Positions 25,970 through 33,668 of a stretch of 45,116 nucleotides of DNA are shown here, one piece after another. A program made the translations under genes and the position numbers. This stretch comes from Candidatus Solibacter sp. (GTDB taxonomy: Bacteria; Acidobacteriota; Terriglobia; Bryobacterales; Bryobacteraceae). The DNA is taken from assembly GCA_025361425.1 (NCBI GenBank), contig JANYAH010000336.1:1-45116 (forward strand). The letters run 5' to 3'. The notes beneath the pieces are model-generated. The model was not told the DNA's origin, did no database searches, and was given only the letters and a program-made list of their open reading frames with translations. The stretch's first letter is position 1. Each line of letters opens with the position of its first letter.

Positions 25970-28537
25970 ATGTCCACCAAGCGACGCACTTTCCTCCAGC
26001 AAGTGGCCCTCGCCAGCGCCGCCACCCAAACCCCCGCTCCCGCCCAAACCCCCGCCTCCGCGCCACCGCCCGCGTCCGATATCTCCTACCCGCGCGTCTT
26101 CACCGGGCGACACCTCACCGCCATCGCCTTCCCCCTTGGAGGCGTCGCCGCCGGCGCCATCTCGCTCGGTGGACGCGGTCAACTCCGCGACTGGGAAATC
26201 TTCAACCGCCCCGACAAAGGCAATGCACCCAACTACGCCTTCCCCGCCATCTGGGTGCAGTCCGGCGCCCGCAAGCCCATCTCCCGCGTCCTCGAATCCC
26301 GCATCCAGCCGCCATACGAAGGTGCCAACGGACTCGGCACCAAGAACGCCCCCGGCCTCGTCCGCCTCGCCTCCGCCACCTTCACCGGCGAGTTCCCCCT
26401 CGCCCGCATCGATTTCGCCGACCCCGCCCTCCCCGTCCGCGTCTCCCTCGAAGCCTTCACCCCCTTCATCCCCCATGACCCCGATGAGAGCGGCCTGCCC
26501 GTCGCCATCCTCCGCTATCGCGTCACCAACCCGGGTGGGCTGCCCTCGGGGCCATCCGCCAAAGTCTCCATCGCCTGGTCCATCGACAACCCCACCGGAC
26601 GCACCCCGTCTACCGACACTCGCGTCAACGACTATCGCTCCTCCCCCACTCTGGCCGGCCTCTTCATGCACAGTCCGGACCTCCCCGCCGCCGATCCCCT
26701 CAAAGGCAGTTTCGCCCTCACCGCCCTCCATCCCGCCGATGCCCACATCACCTACCTCCGTGGCTGGCAGCGCGACCGCTGGTGGAATTCCCCCATGCTC
26801 TTCTGGGACGATTTCTCCGCCGATGGCGAACTGGGCCCCGAACCCGAGGCCCGCAGCGGCGTCGGCGCTCTCTGCCTTAACCGCACTCTCGCCCCCGGCG
26901 CCCACGCCGATTTCACCTTCCTCGTCGCCTGGCATTTCCCCAACCGCACCCCCCGCCGCTGTGGCTGGACCGCTCCCAAGGGCGACGAAGACACCCTCAT
27001 CGGCAATCACTATACCGCCCGTTTCTCCGATGCCTGGGCCGCGGCCGAGTACGCCGCCACCCACCTCGACGCCCTCGAAAACAAGACCCGCCGCTTCGCC
27101 GCCGCCCTCCGCGAATCCACCATCCCCGCCGCCATCAAAGACGCCGCCACCGCCAATCTCTCCACCCTCGTCACCCCCGTCTGCTTCCGCACCGCCGATG
27201 GCGAGTTCCACGGCTTCGAAGGCGCCAACGATCACGCCGGCTGCTGCCACGGCAGTTGCACCCACGTCTGGAACTACGAAACCGTCACGCCCCACCTCTT
27301 CCCCACCTTCGCCCGCTCCCTGCGCGCCACCAGTTTCAACTACGATCTCGACGACGCCGGCGCCATGCACTTCCGCGAGAACCTCCCCCACAAAGAGCCC
27401 CTCTGGGGCTTCGCCGCCGCCGATGGCACCATGGGCCAGATCATGCACGCCTATCTCGATTGGACCCTTTCCGGCGATCTCGACTGGCTGCGCGCCATCT
27501 GGCCGCGCGTCAAGAAAGCCCTCGAATTTGCTTGGATCCCCGGCGGCTGGGATGCCGACCGCGATGGTGTCCTCGAAGGCGTCCAGCACAACACCTACGA
27601 CGTCGAGTTCTACGGCCCCAACCCCATGTGCGGCATCTATTACCTCGGCGCCCTCCGCGCCGGCGAAGAAATGGCCCGCGCCACGGGCGACCCCGCCTCA
27701 GCCGCCGAATACCGCCGCCTCTTCGAGAACGGCCGCCAGTGGACCGACGCCAATCTCTTCAACGGCGAATACTACACCCAACAAATCCGCGGCGTCGCCA
27801 AGGACAAAATCGCCGCCTCCCTGCTCAGTACCATGGGTTCCGAGGACACCGAGAAGCCGCAATACCAGATGGGCGCCGGCTGCCTGCTGGATCAGTTGGT
27901 GGGCCAGTATATGGCCGAAGTCGCCGGCCTCGGCCCCCTCGTCTCACCCGCCAACATTCGCAAAACCCTCGAGTCCATCTATCGCTACAATTACAAACGC
28001 ACCCTCACCAGTCACCACACCGTGCAGCGCACCTATGCCCTCAACGACGAAGCCGCGCTCGTCATCTGCGATTACGGCAAGGCCGAGCGTCCGCGCATTC
28101 CCTTCCCCTACTACGCCGAAGCCTGGACCGGCCTCGAATACCTCGCCGCCGCCCACATGATCTACGCCGGCATGACTGCCCAGGGCGTCGAGTGCGTTAA
28201 GAATGCCCGCTCCCGCCACGATGGCGAAAAACGCAACCCCTGGGACGAGCCCGAGTGCGGCCATCATTACGCCCGCGCCATGTCCGCGTGGAGCACTCTG
28301 CTCGCCATCAGCGGCTTCCGCTACCACGGCGGCGAGCGCGCCATCACCATCAAAGCCCCGCCCGCACACCGCTGTTTCTGGAGCACCGCCACCGCCTGGG
28401 GTACCTTCCACGTGACCGCGGCCGGCGTCACCCTGCACGTCGAGCACGGCACGCTGGAGTGCCGCACCCTCACCATCAACGGCCAGCGTCACACCCCTAA
28501 CGCCACCCTCAAAGAAGGAGAAGACCTGCGCCTCTGA
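25970..28537 (+). CDS. GH116 family glycoside hydrolase (beta-glucosidase/xylosidase, GBA2-like), Tat-exported
   Basis: An 855-residue enzyme. The N-terminus MSTKRRTFLQQVALASAATQ is a twin-arginine signal, followed by a proline/alanine linker. 'GGVAAGAISLGGRGQLRDWEIFNRP' opens the beta-sandwich domain of non-lysosomal glucosylceramidases. In the (alpha/alpha)6 domain, Glu437 in 'GSCTHVWNYE' corresponds by position to the family nucleophile, and Asp544 in 'NTYDVEFYGPNPMCG' to the acid/base. It would cleave beta-linked glucosides or xylosides in the periplasm or outside. ATG 25970 is chosen because it gives the Tat signal. Codons are extremely C-ending, which leaves long spurious frames on both strands. 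It follows nagA in the same direction, but 397 bases apart. Confidence 0.88.
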   Translation: MSTKRRTFLQQVALASAATQTPAPAQTPASAPPPASDISYPRVFTGRHLTAIAFPLGGVAAGAISLGGRGQLRDWEIFNRPDKGNAPNYAFPAIWVQSGARKPISRVLESRIQPPYEGANGLGTKNAPGLVRLASATFTGEFPLARIDFADPALPVRVSLEAFTPFIPHDPDESGLPVAILRYRVTNPGGLPSGPSAKVSIAWSIDNPTGRTPSTDTRVNDYRSSPTLAGLFMHSPDLPAADPLKGSFALTALHPADAHITYLRGWQRDRWWNSPMLFWDDFSADGELGPEPEARSGVGALCLNRTLAPGAHADFTFLVAWHFPNRTPRRCGWTAPKGDEDTLIGNHYTARFSDAWAAAEYAATHLDALENKTRRFAAALRESTIPAAIKDAATANLSTLVTPVCFRTADGEFHGFEGANDHAGCCHGSCTHVWNYETVTPHLFPTFARSLRATSFNYDLDDAGAMHFRENLPHKEPLWGFAAADGTMGQIMHAYLDWTLSGDLDWLRAIWPRVKKALEFAWIPGGWDADRDGVLEGVQHNTYDVEFYGPNPMCGIYYLGALRAGEEMARATGDPASAAEYRRLFENGRQWTDANLFNGEYYTQQIRGVAKDKIAASLLSTMGSEDTEKPQYQMGAGCLLDQLVGQYMAEVAGLGPLVSPANIRKTLESIYRYNYKRTLTSHHTVQRTYALNDEAALVICDYGKAERPRIPFPYYAEAWTGLEYLAAAHMIYAGMTAQGVECVKNARSRHDGEKRNPWDEPECGHHYARAMSAWSTLLAISGFRYHGGERAITIKAPPAHRCFWSTATAWGTFHVTAAGVTLHVEHGTLECRTLTINGQRHTPNATLKEGEDLRL

Positions 28538-28589
28538 CGCCACCCGCCAACGTGGCCAATTGTTCACAACTCCATCCCAGGCAGCCCCG

Positions 28590-29051
28590 TCAAAAAGTGA
28601 TCCGCGCTTTCTGCGCCTCGGCTTTCGCCGCGTCGATGCCGGGAACCTTTAGCAGCTCTTCGAAACTCTTCAGCTCGCCATTCTTCTCCCGGTATTCAAG
28701 GACCGCGCGCACCTCGGCAACTGTAAAGCCCAGTACCACTTTGATCTCCGCGAACGGAGCCGTGTTGATGCGCACCGGGGCGCCCTTGCCGAAGTTCTTC
28801 GCCAGGTACGCCACCACCGCGTCGATCTCCGCCGGCGTGCCTTTAGCGCCGCGCTCCACCATGTCCGCCACCGAATCCGACCATTCCTCGCTGCTCCAGC
28901 GCGCCTTACGGAAGTTACCGGAATCGTGGCAATTGAGGCAAATCCTGCCGGCAATCTCCTTGCCGGCGCCCTCCGGCAGGAGTCTCGCCTCCTTCTCGTC
29001 GGCGGCCGGTGCGCCGGCCAGTGCAAGTAGCATCAGGTAAATAGTTTTCAC
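28590..29051 (-). CDS. Secreted c-type cytochrome fused to a helix-hairpin-helix domain
   Basis: A 153-residue protein with a short Sec signal (MKTIYLMLLALAGAPAADEK). 'GRICLNCHDSGNF' gives a CxxCH haem site at Cys38/Cys41/His42, and 'YLAKNFGKGAPVRINTAPF' follows the cytochrome part. Residues ~95-148 ('FAEIKVVLGFTVAEVRAVL' then 'GELKSFEELLKVPGI') form a ComEA-like helix-hairpin-helix, normally a DNA-binding module. A haem protein with an HhH tail outside the cytoplasm is unexpected; it could be a structural spacer. I cannot identify an axial methionine with confidence. It overlaps the redoxin gene stop by ATGA, so the two are translated together. Confidence 0.83.
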   Translation of the reverse strand: MKTIYLMLLALAGAPAADEKEARLLPEGAGKEIAGRICLNCHDSGNFRKARWSSEEWSDSVADMVERGAKGTPAEIDAVVAYLAKNFGKGAPVRINTAPFAEIKVVLGFTVAEVRAVLEYREKNGELKSFEELLKVPGIDAAKAEAQKARITF

Positions 29052-29632
29052 TTCACACTCCCTTCGGGAAACTGCACCGGCGCTGGCGTCTTCCTCGGAA
29101 TCGCGCAGCCGATGGATTTGTGGTTGGCGGCGTGGATGGCTGTCCCACTCAGCACGGCGTCCAGCACCTGGCGCACGTAGCTCTGGGTGGCTTGAGGCCG
29201 CTGCTTGCCAAAGTCCTCCACGCGGTTATCCACTGGCCCCAGATAGAGCATTTTGCCCTCCGGTGAGAGCACGGCGACTTGCGGCGTCACGGTGGCGTTG
29301 GTGTGGCGCACCAGCGTCTGCCCAGGGTCGAGCAGCAGCGGGAAACTATACCGGTAGTCGTGCGCGTAGCGGACCACATCGGGTTCGGCCACGGAGGGGT
29401 CGGCCTGCACCGCATAGAACGCGATGCCGCGCGCCGCGTAAGCTTCCCGCAGGCGGTTCATCTCCGGCACATAGCTATTGCCCACCGGGCAATCTACCGT
29501 CACGAAGTAGAGCACAACGGCCCTCTGGCCGGCCCACTCGGCGGCAGTGTGCGTGGCCCCCTGTGTGTCGCGCAAGTGGAATTGCGGGACGGAAGACACA
29601 AAAAATAGTGCAATCAAGAACTTCTCTAGCAT
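29048..29632 (-). CDS. Secreted redoxin / thioredoxin-fold protein
   Basis: From ATG 29630-29632 the product has 194 residues with a hydrophobic N-terminus (MLEKFLIALFFVSSV) directing it across the membrane. 'AVVLYFVTVDCPVGNSYVPEMNRL' is the AhpC/TSA-like active site with a single peroxidatic-type cysteine, and 'HTNATVTPQVAVLSPEGKMLYLGPVDNRV' the cis-proline end of the fold. A tail ending in 'SIGCAIPR' adds a second cysteine that may be the resolving or partner thiol. A GTG at 29659 gives nine extra residues. It overlaps the cytochrome-HhH gene by four bases. Only 42 bases separate it from the divergent metal transporter gene. Thiol/disulfide or peroxide chemistry is probable; the substrate is unknown. 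Confidence 0.8.
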   Translation of the reverse strand: MLEKFLIALFFVSSVPQFHLRDTQGATHTAAEWAGQRAVVLYFVTVDCPVGNSYVPEMNRLREAYAARGIAFYAVQADPSVAEPDVVRYAHDYRYSFPLLLDPGQTLVRHTNATVTPQVAVLSPEGKMLYLGPVDNRVEDFGKQRPQATQSYVRQVLDAVLSGTAIHAANHKSIGCAIPRKTPAPVQFPEGSVK

Positions 29633-29674
29633 CCGGTGTAATCCATTTTCGCACTTCACCGCGTATACCAGTCA

Positions 29675-31141
29675 ATGACTAGGAGATTGATCCTGCTTGC
29701 GTCGTTGCTCGCCGCTCTCGCGGCGGCCCACCCCATGGGGAATTTCAGCGTGAACCATTACGCGCGCCTGGAGCCGGGTCCGCACGGCGTCGCCATCCAC
29801 TATGTGATGGATTTAGCTGAGATCCCCACCTTCGAAATGTTCCAACAGTGGGGCCCTGATGCCGATCTTCAAAAGAAGGCGCTCGAGCAGGCGCGCCTCT
29901 GGGCGGCCAACCTGGAAATCACGGTCAACGGCCAGCGCGTGCCCGCCCGCCTGCTACGCGCGGAGATCGCGCTCACGGAGGGCGCCGGCAACATGCAGGT
30001 GGCGCGCATCACGGCAGATCTGCGGGTAGACGCCGCCGCCGGCACGTTCACCTACGAAGACCGCAATTACCAGGGCCGGAGCGGCTGGAAAGAGATCGTT
30101 GGTCCGGGCGGCAAGAGTCGCAGCGCAGAGCTGACGTCCTATCCGCTGGACCCCATGATGGCGCCGCCGCAGGAACTGAAGACCGCATTTTCGTGGACCG
30201 CTCCCGCCGCGCCGGCAACCCGGCCGGTGGAGCCCGTCACCCCGCCAGCGCCCGTCTCCGTAACCGCTCAGGCTCCGTCTCCCTCCGCCCCCGCGATTGC
30301 TCCCGCGGCCGCCGCCGCCGGACAGGTGGTGAAGGGCGATTACCTTTCCCGCCTGCTGCATCGCGAGCAGATCGGCTGGCAGTTGACCTTAATCGGCATC
30401 GCCGTGGCCTTCGGGCTGGGCGCCATGCACGCCATGTCGCCCGGCCACGGAAAAACCATCGTGGCGGCCTACCTGGTGGGCTCGCGCGGCACCTTCAAAC
30501 ACGCCATGTTCCTCGGCGCGATGGTCACCTTCACCCACACCGCGAGCGTCTTCCTGCTCGGCTTTGTGACCCTGTTCCTCTCCCAATACGTGCTGCCGGA
30601 GAAGCTGTTCCCCATTTTGGGCACCATCTCCGGCCTGAGCATCGTATGGGTCGGCACCATGCTGTTCTTCCGCCGCCTGCACGCACAGAGGCATCGTCAC
30701 GATCAGCCCGATGAAGATCACGTTCACGGTCACGATCACGGCGACGGGCACACCCACAGCCATAGCCACGGTCAAAGTCACACCCATAGCCACGTGCCGC
30801 AAGGCGAGATCACCATGGGGAGCCTGATTGCGCTCGGCGCAAGCGGCGGCTTGGTGCCCTGTCCTTCCGCGCTGGTAGTGCTCTTGAGCGCCATCTCGCT
30901 CGGCAGGGTCGGGCTCGGAATGCTCCTGCTGGTGGGGTTCAGCGCCGGGTTGGCCGCCGTGCTGATGGGCATGGGCGTACTCGTGCTGTGCGTCGGCAAT
31001 CTCCTGCCCTCAAGCCGCAAGTTCACCGATAGCCGTGCGTTCAGGCTACTGCCGGTGGCCTCGGCCGCGGTAATCGCGTGTGTCGGCTTGGTGATGACCG
31101 GAGTATCGTTGGGGATTATTCGCCTGCTGCCGGTTGGCTGA
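29675..31141 (+). CDS. NicO-family nickel/cobalt transporter with periplasmic N-domain and His-rich loop
   Basis: A 488-residue protein. A signal sequence ends near 'AAAHPMGNFSVNHYARL', followed by a ~200-residue extracytoplasmic domain and a Pro/Ala linker. The membrane part starts at about residue 235 and contains 'GAMHAMSPGHGKTIVAAYLVGSRGT', the NicO/RcnA signature. A loop with alternating His, Asp and Gly (30700-30800, for example 'HGHDHGDGHTHSHSHGQSH') would bind Ni2+, Co2+ or other divalent metal. RcnA-type members export metal. The extra N-domain is typical of larger NicO proteins in several soil phyla. It is divergent from the redoxin gene with a 42-base gap. Confidence 0.87.
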   Translation: MTRRLILLASLLAALAAAHPMGNFSVNHYARLEPGPHGVAIHYVMDLAEIPTFEMFQQWGPDADLQKKALEQARLWAANLEITVNGQRVPARLLRAEIALTEGAGNMQVARITADLRVDAAAGTFTYEDRNYQGRSGWKEIVGPGGKSRSAELTSYPLDPMMAPPQELKTAFSWTAPAAPATRPVEPVTPPAPVSVTAQAPSPSAPAIAPAAAAAGQVVKGDYLSRLLHREQIGWQLTLIGIAVAFGLGAMHAMSPGHGKTIVAAYLVGSRGTFKHAMFLGAMVTFTHTASVFLLGFVTLFLSQYVLPEKLFPILGTISGLSIVWVGTMLFFRRLHAQRHRHDQPDEDHVHGHDHGDGHTHSHSHGQSHTHSHVPQGEITMGSLIALGASGGLVPCPSALVVLLSAISLGRVGLGMLLLVGFSAGLAAVLMGMGVLVLCVGNLLPSSRKFTDSRAFRLLPVASAAVIACVGLVMTGVSLGIIRLLPVG

Positions 31142-31183
31142 GAAGGCTGACACGCGAACTTCGTCATATAATGATGATTCACT

Positions 31184-31285
31184 ATGCGTAAGCGTGTTCT
31201 CGGTCTCGATTGGTGGGCAGTTCTGGCATCGCTGGCTGCCGCGCTTTTGGTCAAAACCGGTTTGCTCAAGAGCATCCCGTGGTAA
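31184..31285 (+). CDS. 33-residue membrane ORF overlapping the YeiH-type transporter start
   Basis: ATG 31184 opens a 33-residue product, MRKRVLGLDWWAVLASLAAA then LLVKTGLLKSIPW: a basic start, a DWWAV motif and one transmembrane-length helix. TATAAT lies at 31167-31172, eleven bases before the ATG, and there is no ribosome site, so translation might begin near the mRNA 5' end. Its stop TAA (31283-31285) overlaps the next gene's GTG by seven bases in another frame. Larger YeiH-family proteins often start with a 'DWWA..' helix, so this may be that helix split off by a frameshift, or a separate small subunit coupled to the transporter. Either reading needs comparison with relatives. Confidence 0.5.
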   Translation: MRKRVLGLDWWAVLASLAAALLVKTGLLKSIPW

Positions 31286-32331
31286 ACGGCTTCCGCCGCT
31301 TCCTCAGCCTGATCCCCGGCATTCTGTTGCTCGCCATTCTCGGTGGCGCGGGCAAGCTCACCGAACAATCCATCGCCCGCTATGCCAAGGCGCATCAACT
31401 CTTTTTGCCCAACATTGAGTACGTGCTCTGGGCCATTGTCTTCGGGTTAATTGTCGCCAACACCACTGGCGTTCCCAAAATCTTTCGCCCCGGCGTGGAC
31501 ACCTACGAATTCTGGCTGAAAGCCGGAATCGTATTGCTCGGTGTGCGCTTCATTTTGGGGGACGTCATGAAGATGGGCGGAATCAGCCTCGCCTGCGTCG
31601 CCGTGGAAATCGTGCTTTCGCTCATTCTCATGACCTATCTGGGGCGCGCGTTCGGCCTATCGCCCAAACTCACCAGCCTTCTCGCCATCGGATCGTCAAT
31701 TTGCGGGGTCTCCGCCATTATCGCGGCCAAGGGAGCCATTGACGCCGACGATGAAGACTCCTCCTACGCCATCGCCGCCATTCTCGCGCTGGGCGCGTTC
31801 AGTCTGTTTGCGTTCCCGGCGATCGGCCATGCCCTCGGCATGAGCGATCAGGCTTTTGGCCTCTGGGCCGGCCTTGCGGTTGACAATACGGCCGAGGCCA
31901 CCGCCGCGGGCGCGCTTTATTCCGACGCCGCCGGAAAATTTGCCGTGCTCGCCAAGACCGCCCGCAACGCCACCATCGGGTTTGTCGTGCTCGGCTACGC
32001 CATCTATTGGGCACGCCAGTCGCAGGCGGCGGTGATCGATAATAAGGCGAGCTTTCTGTGGCAAAAGTTTCCGAAGTTTGTGCTCGGATTTCTTCTGATT
32101 TCCTCGGTTACCACAGCCGGATTTTTCTCCAAGCCTCAAATCACCGACATTGCCAATCTTTCGCGCTGGGCTTTTCTGCTTACGTTTGCCGGTGTCGGGC
32201 TCCGTACGAATTTCCGCGAAATGATGAAGCAGGGAATTCGTCCGTTCCTCGTCGGCGCGATTGGCGAGTTTGCCATTGCCGCCATCACGCTGATAATGGT
32301 GCTGACCGTGGCGCGCTTCTACTTGGTTTGA
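31279..32331 (+). CDS. YeiH-family putative sulfate exporter / transporter (UPF0324)
   Basis: Starting at GTG 31279 this gives 350 residues, almost exactly the length of E. coli YeiH (349). About ten transmembrane helices are visible. 'LWAIVFGLIVANTTG', 'GIVLLGVRFILGDVMKMGG', 'LLAIGSSICGVSAIIAAKGAIDA' and 'GLAVDNTAEATAAGAL' are family hallmarks. Members have been proposed as sulfite/sulfate or sulfonate exporters; the function of this one is not shown. In-frame ATG 31210 falls inside the small ORF and would add a non-hydrophobic 23 residues in a different frame from that ORF, so I prefer the GTG; AAGAG precedes it. Translation is probably coupled to the small ORF that it overlaps. Confidence 0.82.
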   Translation: MVNGFRRFLSLIPGILLLAILGGAGKLTEQSIARYAKAHQLFLPNIEYVLWAIVFGLIVANTTGVPKIFRPGVDTYEFWLKAGIVLLGVRFILGDVMKMGGISLACVAVEIVLSLILMTYLGRAFGLSPKLTSLLAIGSSICGVSAIIAAKGAIDADDEDSSYAIAAILALGAFSLFAFPAIGHALGMSDQAFGLWAGLAVDNTAEATAAGALYSDAAGKFAVLAKTARNATIGFVVLGYAIYWARQSQAAVIDNKASFLWQKFPKFVLGFLLISSVTTAGFFSKPQITDIANLSRWAFLLTFAGVGLRTNFREMMKQGIRPFLVGAIGEFAIAAITLIMVLTVARFYLV

Positions 32332-32370
32332 CATTCCCGTCCAGGCCCGCCCGACGGCGCCCACAACCCA

Positions 32371-32601
32371 TCAGCCCTTCCGCTTCTTCTTGATCTTGCG
32401 GTAGACGCCGTAGCCCCCCAGGCCAAGCAGGGCGCCGGCCAGCGCGCCAACGCCAATCACCAGGCCAGCGGACAATCCGGTCACTGCCCCTTGAGCGGCG
32501 AGTTCCAGGATGCCCACCGACGCGCCTCCAGCGGTGCCCACGCCAGCACCCACCCCGGCCGCCGCCGTCGCTTTCGCTGTATCTTTTTCGTCTTCCGTCA
32601 T
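32371..32601 (-). CDS. Small glycine/alanine-rich membrane protein
   Basis: From ATG 32599-32601 the product has 76 residues. An acidic N-terminus (MTEDEKDTAKATAAAGVG) is followed by a Gly/Ala-rich stretch and two likely helices, then a strongly basic end (YRKIKKKRKG). GGGGAT lies about nine bases upstream. It looks like a small glycine-zipper inner-membrane protein; I do not recognise a named family. An in-frame start at 32625 would add eight residues. It is convergent with the YeiH-type gene. Confidence 0.6.
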   Translation of the reverse strand: MTEDEKDTAKATAAAGVGAGVGTAGGASVGILELAAQGAVTGLSAGLVIGVGALAGALLGLGGYGVYRKIKKKRKG

Positions 32602-32897
32602 GTCATGATCCCCAACTATTCCCATTGTAGAGGTCGCAGCGGACGGTTACCAGCACGCCGAAGCAGACTCCGCAACGTGTCGCATACTGCCGGTGGCCAG
32701 CGACGGGGTCGAACCGCCGCCACCCCTTTTCGCGCCTCCATAGCTTCCCGGCGCTCGCCTTCCTTCACCCGCATCCTCACCAGAGTGCAATCTTCGACCG
32801 GCTGCACGGGACTCGACAAGACTCCACTGAAGTAGCGGAGCGCCCGTTCGGCTCTGCTATAATGTAAGGGTTCTGCCCGGCAATTCAGGTTTCCCTC
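32602..32897. other. Intergenic region with the yceD-rpmF-plsX promoter
   Basis: These 296 bases separate the small membrane protein from yceD. The only element I can support is the extended -10 promoter at 32855-32863. A tRNA-like T-arm near 32735-32755 on the minus strand has no matching acceptor stem. A minus-strand frame crossing into yceD is a shadow. Confidence 0.45.
32855..32863 (+). promoter_or_regulatory. Extended -10 promoter of yceD-rpmF-plsX
   Basis: TGCTATAAT is a perfect extended -10 element (TGn plus TATAAT). No matching -35 hexamer is seen, which extended -10 promoters tolerate. The predicted start near 32870 gives a leader of about 28 bases before the yceD ATG. Confidence 0.6.
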
Positions 32898-33416
32898 ATG
32901 TTCCTTAGTGTCAAAGAGTTGGAGCTGCGTAAGATCGGCTTCGACAAGATTTTCGAGCCCGGGCAGATTGAGTTCACCGGTGAAGGCCTGGAGCAGGGCT
33001 CCCCGTTGCACGCCATCGGTTCGGCCGAGTTGCTGCCGGAATCAGGCGGGCAACTGCGCGTTTGGGGCAGTTACACCGTGGTTATGGGGGCGCAGTGCGA
33101 CCGCTGTCTGGTGCGCGCGCGCTTTCCGCTGGAAGCTGATTTCGATTTGTACTATCGGCCCGCCTCGGATGTTCCGGAAGCGGACGAGGTCAAAATCGAC
33201 GCGGGTGAAGCGGAAATTGGATTTTACGAAGATGGCTTGGAACTGGAGGACATTCTCCGGGAACAAGTCCTGTTGGTGTTGCCGATGCAGCGGGTGTGCA
33301 GCGAGTCCTGTAAAGGAATCTGTCCCGGTTGCGGCAAGAACCGGAACGAGACCGCGTGCGATTGTAAACCCGAGGTGAGCGATCGCTGGAGCGCGCTCCG
33401 TAATCTGGAACTCTGA
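32898..33416 (+). CDS. yceD: YceD / DUF177 family rRNA accumulation protein
   Basis: A 172-residue cytoplasmic protein. 'VVMGAQCDRCLVRARFPLEADFDLYY' and the Cys-rich 'CSESCKGICPGCGKNRNETACDC' are the family hallmarks, with cysteines spaced for a zinc site. In bacteria this family sits directly before rpmF and is needed for 23S rRNA accumulation; the same order is present here. The stop is followed by 57 bases before rpmF. The gene is the first of the operon, behind an extended -10 promoter. Confidence 0.9.
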   Translation: MFLSVKELELRKIGFDKIFEPGQIEFTGEGLEQGSPLHAIGSAELLPESGGQLRVWGSYTVVMGAQCDRCLVRARFPLEADFDLYYRPASDVPEADEVKIDAGEAEIGFYEDGLELEDILREQVLLVLPMQRVCSESCKGICPGCGKNRNETACDCKPEVSDRWSALRNLEL

Positions 33417-33473
33417 ATATTGTGAAGCCCTGCCAAAGGGCAATAGCTGGACGAATTTTGTTGAGGTAGAGAT

Positions 33474-33656
33474 ATGCCGAATCCCAAACGTAGACACTCC
33501 AAGAGGCGGACGAGCACCCGCCGCGCGCACGATGCCCTGAAGGCATCCGGTCTCTCGGAGTGCCCCAACTGCCACGAGCCCAAACTTCCCCACCGCGTCT
33601 GTCCGAAATGCGGCCAGTATAAAGGTCGTGAAGTTCTCGAAGTGGTCGCGGAGTAA
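33474..33656 (+). CDS. rpmF: 50S ribosomal protein L32
   Basis: Sixty residues beginning MPNPKRRHSKRRTSTRRAHD, the canonical L32 start. Two Cys pairs, 'ECPNCHEP' and 'RVCPKCGQYKG', show the zinc-binding (C+) form, so this copy does not have the cysteine-free form used by some bacteria under zinc limitation. GAGGTAGAG lies just upstream of the ATG. It is between yceD and plsX, the conserved arrangement linking ribosome and phospholipid synthesis. Confidence 0.97.
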   Translation: MPNPKRRHSKRRTSTRRAHDALKASGLSECPNCHEPKLPHRVCPKCGQYKGREVLEVVAE

Positions 33657-33668
33657 CCCAGCCCCCAC

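Noticed and set aside
25961-28160. Open frames of 674 codons (plus) and 542 codons (minus) inside the GH116 gene
   Set aside because: Both are Pro/Ser/Ala or Gly/Ala/Glu low-complexity products created by the C-ending codon bias; the GH116 frame has catalytic motifs and a Tat signal.
32735-32755. tRNA-like T-arm on the minus strand (GGCGG, TTCGACC loop, CCGTC)
   Set aside because: No complementary 5' acceptor strand, anticodon arm or D-arm is found at the required distances, and the 3' end reads ACCG rather than a discriminator plus CCA.
32616-33011. 131-codon minus-strand frame upstream of and into yceD
   Set aside because: It runs across the extended -10 promoter and into the yceD coding region and has no domain or ribosome site.
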